Position numbers and translations under genes: made by a program
In this document: positions 57,119 to 64,000 of the stretch, piece by piece
Numbering within the stretch: position 1 is the stretch's first letter
Layout of the letters: every line of letters begins with the position of its first letter
Origin: Psilocybe azurescens
Lineage: Eukaryota > Basidiomycota > Agaricomycetes > Agaricales > Agrocybaceae
DNA: 64,000 bases
Direction: 5' to 3'
Assembly (NCBI GenBank): GCA_023853785.1
Contig: JAJIRX010000752.1
Span: forward strand, 1 to 64,000
The notes under the pieces: model-generated
Told to the model about the DNA's origin: nothing
Database searches by the model: none
What the model saw: only the letters and a program-made list of their open reading frames with translations

Positions 57119-57129
57119 GGATTAGCGAC

Positions 57130-57706
57130 GTTAACCTTTCGCCCCAAGTCCTCACCACTACATTGATATAGACGAGCGTTTCTTCTATATCATAGTCTGT
57201 GGTCACCCCTCAACTTATTTATTTCCGTCAATCTCTCCTACTTCCTCGTTGCGCGGTATACTAAAGCAGGACTCATCATTCATTTTTCTCTTTTGTTCCT
57301 CGCCTAGTATCTTATCGTGCACCTTCGAGTCGAATCGTTCAGAGCATGATATAGACGAACGTTTCTTCTATATCACTGCTCGTGGACTTTTCCCTCGTTC
57401 CTAGTACCGCTACATTTCACGATATACGAAGGATCCATTGTTTCTCTATTGTTTTCCCTCGGCGATTTTATCCGTCCTGTTCTGATCTCTAGAATCGAAC
57501 CGTACGTTTGAATTTCTAAATCTCTTTTTCTCTCTTTGATTTGATCACTCTTTTCTAGATCAGTATTCCTATCCTTTGATAATCCACACTCTCTTCTGTA
57601 TAGCTTCAGGATCCCATTGTGGTCATGTAAGTCAACAAGTCCGTATCACGCATCTGAACGCAATTTCTAACACATCTCGTCTTCCATAGACAAGTGATTT
57701 TGTTCA
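57130..57706 (+). promoter_or_regulatory. 5' leader of the following gene, with probable 5'UTR intron
   Basis: A duplicated ATATAGACGA(G/A)CGTTTCTTC motif (57168, 57350) and pyrimidine-rich sequence precede the gene. GTAAGTCAACAAG (about 57627) to CTTCCATAG (57689) is a plausible 5'UTR intron. Confidence 0.35.
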
Positions 57707-60634
57707 ATGTCCTCCACACCTTTTGACTGGACGAACGGATGTGTTTTTATACAGAATGGCACCATCTACTGCTCTCCCAATTCAAGGCGTCCTGTGCTTA
57801 TCCCCCCACACCCCCACTACCAGTCCCTTCGACGCTAAACTCCTGAACGTCGCGATGTTCAAGCAGCCTGTATGGTGGTCGGATTCGTTTGGCTGGCTTT
57901 CATTCGTGCCCTTGGCACCCTCCTTTCTTTCATACCCATTCCAAGACTTATGCTGGATTCCACATACCAAGGAAACTACCGCCTTGGGAGGCGATGGTTA
58001 TCGATACGAGATGGATGAGGACAGCTGCATGAAGTGGGAAGAGGCAGAAACCCGCTTGGTGGAAGCTGTACATAGACTCCGAATGGCGTACAACATCCGC
58101 GGTACAACGCCTCCTCCCCATCTTTGTTCAACTATTCAAAGTCGCATAAATCAGCTGCGATTTCTGGAAAGATGAGCAAGTTGGCGCGGGACTGGTTTGC
58201 TATCTGGATGGGTCTTCTATCTTACATCCTGGCCCAAGCATCGCTTCCCGAGAATTATAAAACGCCCAGTATGCCGCAAGACGAGAACTGTCCATATCCT
58301 TCCTGGTACATGAAACTCGCAAAGGACCCCAAAATCTCTCTGGCATGGTTAGACGGGCTAAGCACCTCGACTGTCAATACTTTTGACGCCAAAAACCCCC
58401 TCGTCGCGGGTGTTGTATTACGATGGACCGAGACAGATAAACTACGGCCGTCTATCGATTTCTTTTGGATCATCACATTCCAGTATACTACCCTTGGACA
58501 ATAGCTGAGGAAGAAGCTGTTCATCGCGACGGTTCTTTGAGGCACCTTCAGCCGCCGGAACAGATGGTTAAACGAGCTTTAGATGCCATTTTCCAGGACC
58601 GCGATTTTGCATTGGGCGCTTTAATTATGAATTCTTACCTCTGGCGGAAAGAGAGTCCCCAAGATATTAGCATGCACTTACTGGATATCAAATACGCGAC
58701 ATCCTTTGTTTTTTGATACGTGAGCCGCAAGTTCGTGCGTGAAGCTAACCATGGCGATAGACCTTTCCAGGATCCGTTGTTGGCTCAAGACAAGCTTGAG
58801 CTCTTGATTGCTGAGCGTACATCAAAAGAAGAAGAGGCTGCTCGTGTTGCCTCCAATTTGCCCATGCGTAACATGATTGGGTGGTTAAACGAAGAGGAGA
58901 AGGGCGCACTATACCAGGACTGGAAAACATTTTTCGACAAAAGAACAAAACACAATGCCGAGATCTTGGCTTTGGAGGATCCTTCTACTTGTCAAATCTT
59001 GCTGGAACAGGGTGCTCGTCCTCCTCTCGTTGATACCACAATGTACGAATGGAAGACGATTCGTTCTTCTAGAGGAAAAAGCTTTACATGTGAGTCCGTG
59101 TCAACAGCGCCAACCAGCAGGCCGTACATGGCTGTTATACCAAATCTCACAGGGTTTACGACGCTCTCAACAACGAATGGGATCTTTGTAGGGACTTCAC
59201 ACCGCCGCTTGAGTTAGCTGAGGGTGGCGACATGGATGATGATATTGATTACGGCGATCCCAACCTTGCTGACTATGACGATGGCGATGTTCTCTATTCA
59301 CCTTGCCAAATGCCGTCTACTTCCTTCACTCAGTTTCCTGTGTATGTGGATTATAAAGATGATGATTGGAACAGTGACGAAAACTACGACAGAGACTGCC
59401 ATGCTCGTATAAAACCTTCTGCGCCGTTACAGAAGACGAAGACGCCCGAGCTATTGCCATCCATGAGGGAAACTGGTCAGAAACCGCAAGACGCTATCCT
59501 ATCCCTGAAATATGGGTACGGATATGTACCGCCACTGTCCACTGTCAGTACGACACAAGCGTCAACATATGATTGGCGCACAGTATCTCGGGGCTTTGGA
59601 TTCCTGCAAGGTGGCAAAGATGAGGAATTGGGACAGGCCGACCGTGCAGCTATACAGAGATTTTTTCTGCCATGGTGGCAAAAATTGATTCACAAATACC
59701 GACGGAGCTCTGGGATCTTAACAACACAAATCATCTGTCCCTCAGTCATTTGCAAGATTTCAATCTTATCGATAGGCCATCCGATAATTTATTTGTGTTC
59801 AGTAAGCCTCGGACAATAGTGTCAGACTGGATGCTCGGAGTGCAGTCCCCTGAGATCGCTCTGTATGTATGTCGTCTAATTTTATCTCATTCGGCACATA
59901 CCATACAGACTGTCTCTCGTTGTCTCCTGCGAGAATGTATCCCATTCCGCACTCTGGTGCCCTTGGAAGTGAGAGCACGTGTTTTCACTGTAAAAGAGCC
60001 TTACGCACCCACATCCTTTCGCAAAGCAGGTTACATTTTTACTCTCGAGGACTTTGAGGCTGCCATGTCGCGGTGCAAAGAAGTCGTCAGCCAGCCTCAC
60101 GGCCGTGCAGCACTGTTCATGGGGGGATAATTTCTCGGATTGCTAGGCAATACGCGAGCCTCGACGCAACACTGCAGGGACCCTCTGTCAAAATTACGCA
60201 ATACCAGATCGGATTCGTGTCTACTGCTGTTTCTAATGGATACTCATATTGTGACGACGAGCTAACTGCAAACGAGCTGGCAGCAATATGCGAACGTATT
60301 CTATGTATACTGGTAAATTACCATTACAACCAAACGGTTTCCCACTAACATGTCTGAACAGATCTGCCGGAGCAAATCACTGTCAAATCCTGGTTTCCTC
60401 CAGCTGCCATTTGGTCCTCATATAACGCATACAACTGTCCGGGATGGACTGAACGCAATGAACAATTTTTTGGAACGTTTGCAAGACATTTACAAGGGTG
60501 CTCAACCTTACACCGTCACCGAATGGAAAAGAAAGCTCAGAGGGAATAAGCTGTACAGGCAACTTATCGCGAACAATGCAAAGCGCGCCAAGCTTTTTAT
60601 CGACAAACATCTGCCTGTGCAAGTGCCTGGATAG
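57707..60634 (+). CDS. Agaricomycete orphan-family protein (MFKQPVWW family), function unknown
   Basis: The start MSSTPFDWTNGCVFIQNGTI is followed, after a 2-base frame break, by DAKLLNVAMFKQPVWW, FGWLSFVPLAPSFLSYPF, then LARDWFAIWMGLLSYILAQA, WLDGLSTSTV, HHIPVYYPWTIAEEEAV, LAQDKLELLIAERTSKEEEA, TMYEWK and VYDALNNEWDLCRDF. An acidic segment (DDDIDYGDPN) and a C-terminal WFPPAAIWSS region follow. I know this order from a widespread Agaricomycete family that has no named domain. Introns include 59091-59154 and one near 58714-58758. Frame breaks fall in runs (T4 58463, A5 59680, G6 60121 and others), so it may be intact. Location and function unknown. Confidence 0.6.
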
Positions 60635-61500
60635 ACTGGACATCTTTGCGTGTACACAAGGACCGACATGCATCTTGTTCCATCTCCCGACCGACTTTTT
60701 CGTCTATCTTCCTTGTAATCTTGTTCACCTCTCGTCTTCGAAATTGTCTGTCGCTGTCTGTCGTTGCCAGCCATTTCACTCCGTCTTGCTTATCATATTA
60801 TTTTTTTTGTCCATAGATTAATGTTGAATTCTTCTTGCTCTGCGTAGTGGCCTATGTTTGAAGGTTTAACATTGTGAGCCTCTTGAGCATAGCAAACCCA
60901 TGTACCTCCAATCATTCGATGCCGAGCCTCCTGGTCCTATGGTAATGTATTGGGCGTGGACTTCGTGGAAACTATTCCTCATGCGAGCGAACTATCAGGT
61001 CACGTCTCGCGATTAAAGGTCAATTATCTATTTTCATGTTCGTGACACTCCCACTTACCTATCGTTTTGGATGTTGGAAATGTTCGCAAAGTCATTGAAC
61101 GAGTAAATTTGCTCACTGGTATTGTGAGTCCCTCATTTTTTGTTAATCGCTTATTTATTGGATGTGCCTAATATACAGTGACTACAAATCTTCAAAACGA
61201 TGGACTGTGTACAAGAAAATGCGCAATATATATATACAAGTTACAAAAATCGCTTCAAATCACTCTGCCACCTGTTCGTTCTGCACGTTGATCTCCATAA
61301 TGTGCACCCAACTATTCAAGATAGGTTTTTTCCTCTCCTATACTTCGATGATCGCCCGTCTAACTGTCGGCTTTGAAAGGTTGCCGCTTTGTCTTCGAAG
61401 AGATGAGCGCCACCAACGTAGTAGCCGGTCGAGTCGAAGACGCGCAGCGTATAGTGATCAACGTTATGTGAATCGTCGCTGGAAACCTTTGTGGACTTGT
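60635..61500. other. No convincing gene
   Basis: Short frames only. A minus-strand stretch near 61270-61320 (NSWVHIMEINVQNEQV) has a coding look and may be the last exon of the fragment at 61564-61880. Confidence 0.3.
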
Positions 61501-61563
61501 GAAAAATCGAACTATGAGCCGGAATTAGCGCTGAAGGACAAAGAAAACGGACATGGGAGACTC

Positions 61564-61880
61564 ACGTTATGACCATACACCCCCCCTCCATTACATCGGG
61601 CGGCGACCTTGCGGTTCTTCTGCGCTGCCTTCTCGATGTCGTCGACAATATTCGGGGCCCACTTTGCGATGAGATCGACGATATGCGTTCGCATTCAGCG
61701 TATTGCAGCGGGAAGTAGTGTTTGTGGAATCGAATCGAGAGTTGCATAGCGTAAAGAGCTACAAAGACACGGTTAGTGAAGAATATACATTGAATAAGCA
61801 CTGACATACAGTAGCAGGTCCCAAGAGCTCCGAACCGCCACAAGGTCACACCGTTGGGCACGACCCGACTTGAAGGTGGT
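61564..61880 (-). pseudogene. Gene fragment of unknown family
   Basis: The minus strand reads VPNGVTLWRFGALGTCY, then across a small intron (GTCAGTGCTT...TTTGTAG) ALYAMQLSIRFHKHYFPLQY and IVDLIAKWAPNIVDDIEKAA before a GTGAGT donor at 61564. A frame break lies near 61690. The beginning and end are not clear. Confidence 0.3.
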
Positions 61881-61979
61881 GGTTGAGAAGCATCTCGAAC
61901 GACTCACCGTTTTTCCTAAATATGCGACATCGCTTTTCTCTATACGTGACGCTCGGTGCATTATTTGATGAATTCGTGT

Positions 61980-62722
61980 CATTTTCGGTAGCTCGTCGTC
62001 CAGTCTCCGTTTGTACAGAATCAGCGCTATCAATTAACTCTCGACCTTATGCTTCCACCTCAACAACTACAGCGGTCAAGATCTGTCCCGGCCGCCATCT
62101 TTTTCTTCACAGGGAGTCGCTTCGGACACACGGGACTCTGCTGGAACATCTGGGAAACAACAAGGAAATCAAGACACGGAGACACACATTCAAGTCACAT
62201 TGCGCTACCGAGCTCGATCTGAACGAGAAATAGACGAAAAATAGACATTTATTGTAGATATCGACGGCCCAAAGGAAGGCAAAGAACTGACCGTCCAGAT
62301 ATTAAAACCGAATTCGAGTCCGGGAATGCACACCCGAGCACCCACACGAACATTTCCTTATGATATCGATTTTGGTCCAGAAGCTAATCAAAGCATGATA
62401 TTTCACGACGTTATTGCACCTATGGTAAAGGAGATTATTGAAGGATATAATTCTACCGTATTTGCGTACGGGTAAACAGGAACAGGAAAAACGTATGTTA
62501 TACATTGTCCGATATCGTCACCCGTTGAACTTTCCCCACAGGTATATTATGCAAGGCGATTTGGCCCCCTCCCCAGTGGATGGCCCTGCTCTCACGGTAG
62601 GAATCATTCCCCGTGTCATTATTTCGTCTGTTTCATGAGCTCGAAAAAGTATATACAGACTGTATAGCGATAATATCCTATATCGAACTCTACAACGAGG
62701 AGCTTCGGGACCCGATTTCGAC
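61980..62722 (+). pseudogene. Kinesin-5 (BimC/Cut7-type) fragment 1: N-terminus and P-loop region
   Basis: Pieces read ARRPVSV, then DIDGPKEGKELTVQILKPNS, PTRTFPYDIDFGPEANQSMI, VIAPMVKEIIEGYNSTVFAY and G-stop-TGTGKT. That is the start of a kinesin motor domain with the P-loop GQTGTGKT carrying TAA (62473-62475) in place of the Gln codon. After an intron, YIMQGDLAPSPVDGPAL and an ELYNEELRD-like end follow, then the copy stops. Several in-frame stops precede the motor. It is a dead copy of a mitotic spindle motor gene. Confidence 0.8.
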
Positions 62723-64000
62723 ATGACCGCTCGCCGTCCGGTCTCCACTCGCACAAGAATTAACAACAATCTCAACCCGATGCCTCCACCTCAACAACTA
62801 CAGCGGCCACAATCTATCATGTCCCGACCGCCTTCTTCCTCTTTATAGAGAATTGCTTCAGATACATAGGCCCCCGTTAGAATATTCGGGAAACGACAAG
62901 GAGATCGAGATGCAGAGACGCATTCAAATCGTATTGCGCTACCGAGTTTGGTCTCAACGAGAAATAGACGGAGAACAAACGGTCATTGTAGATATCGACG
63001 GCCCAAAGGAAGGCAAGAACTGTACCCTACCGGTGAGTCACACACCAATGGTTGCATTGTATTCTGACGATATGCTTATTGGTACCCTATCTACCCAGTG
63101 AATCGAAACTGACCAGGCTTCTGCAAGACTCTCTGAGAGGACGAACAAAGACCTGCATCATCGCCACAATATCTCCAGCTAGCCTTAATATCGAAGAAAC
63201 GCTCTCCACACTCGAATACGCCCTCCGCGCAAAATCCATCCAGAAGAAACCTGAGATTAATCAACGCATGACGCGCGAATTCGCTTCTGAAGGATCACAT
63301 CGTTGAGATCGAACAGCTCGAAGCTGATCTCCTTGCTGCTCGCAAGAAAAACGGCATATGGTTTTCCGAGGAACACTGCAAGCAGCGCGTTGCCGAATCG
63401 GAACTGAGGGAAGCAGAATTGGTGGAAGTGAAGAAACAAGTAACAGTCATCGGGAACCAGATGGGAGCCGTCCAGCGACGAGTATGACCAGAGTATAGCC
63501 CTACTCAAGTCCAGAGAAGAAGAATTGGACGAGACCAGAATTATTCTTAAACAGACCGAGAATGTCTTATGCCAGCTTGAAGCTGATCTCCCACGTGTCA
63601 CTGACGAATACGAAAAGGAAGTCGTCATTCGCAAAGCTCATCAAGAGACGGAGGCGACGATCAATGGCGTGGCAATAGGGCTAAAAAATGTAACAGAAGA
63701 AAGCCTGCATGATCTTGGAAATGTCTTCGAGAAGTTAGGTGAGTAGAACCATCCTGTTTGATGAAGTCGCTCTTAATTTTTTGTAGATCGCAAAAATAAA
63801 GTCTTAGTTTCAAACAGATAAATTGTTTCGGAGAATGAAGAACTTATTCACACCTTCGCAGATGCACTCGCTGAAGAAGCTGGCGGAGTTAGGTCAACTT
63901 ATGAAGACACTGAGAAACAGCCTCGAAGACGACACAACAAATTTCCATTCTTCACAAAAACAGACGATATACAGTCAGGTGGAAAGGGTGAATGCCCATT
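62723..64000 (+). pseudogene. Kinesin-5 fragment 2: N-terminus joined to end of motor and coiled coil
   Basis: The start MTARRPVSTRTRINNN leads to stops at about 62844 and 62867, then DIDGPKEGKNCTLP. A 66-bp intron (63033-63098) joins this to [36 protein letters not shown] and INQRMTR, so most of the motor, including the P-loop, is missing. The neck and stalk follow ([60 protein letters not shown]) and run off the window. Frame breaks near 63270 (an extra G) and 63485 are not in homopolymers, so decay is genuine. It could continue in the neighbouring sequence. Confidence 0.8.

Noticed and set aside
1..64000. CRISPR array or bacterial-type operon
   Set aside because: Direct repeats present are minisatellites or transposon arrays, and genes have introns; this is a fungal nuclear sequence.

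Overview
This window is from a filamentous basidiomycete, almost certainly an Agaricomycete. The evidence is GT-AG introns of about 45-85 bp, KDZ transposons with CxC5/CxC6 cysteine clusters, chromodomain Ty3/gypsy elements, a DUF6532-type gene, other Agaricomycete-type orphan families and a fungal kinesin-5 relic. About half of the window is transposon-derived. No rRNA gene, true tRNA gene or CRISPR array is visible.

Left part (1-26 kb): a transposon graveyard. Positions 1-6168 hold most of a minus-strand CxC5/CxC6 KDZ element. Positions 8336-21178 hold a four-level nest: a minus-strand chromoviral Ty3/gypsy element is split by a gag-only Ty1/copia-like element (5-bp duplication GTGAG). That element's upstream LTR is split by a Tc1/mariner element (TA). 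The mariner transposase is in turn split by a complete 7.29-kb KDZ element (8-bp duplication CGGAAAAT). Positions 21.2-26 kb hold further KDZ-type elements, one (21990-23877) with a perfect 8-bp duplication. They share outer ends and subterminal arrays of approximately palindromic decamers, but each element has its own decamer.

Middle (26-41 kb): one convincing host-type gene for a polytopic membrane protein (26651-27984), a MULE transposase with a SWIM zinc finger (34631-37761), and long stretches where I see no convincing gene.

Right part (41-64 kb): a large, broken minus-strand locus begins with a long array of SUMO-interacting-like motifs. It ends in sequence that resembles the N-terminal half of Agaricomycete TET/JBP-type proteins, and it is interrupted by an 810-bp Tc1/mariner derivative. 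Divergent from it is a gene with a basic/SIM-like/AT-hook/cysteine-cluster product. Then come a DUF6532 gene, small genes, tandem repeats, an Agaricomycete orphan-family gene and two degenerate kinesin-5 fragments.

Technical point: about a dozen frameshifts fall in homopolymers and most are repaired by adding one base, so many apparent pseudogenes may be intact genes with under-called runs. The kinesin remnants, by contrast, carry genuine lesions. All family assignments were made by eye, without database searches.
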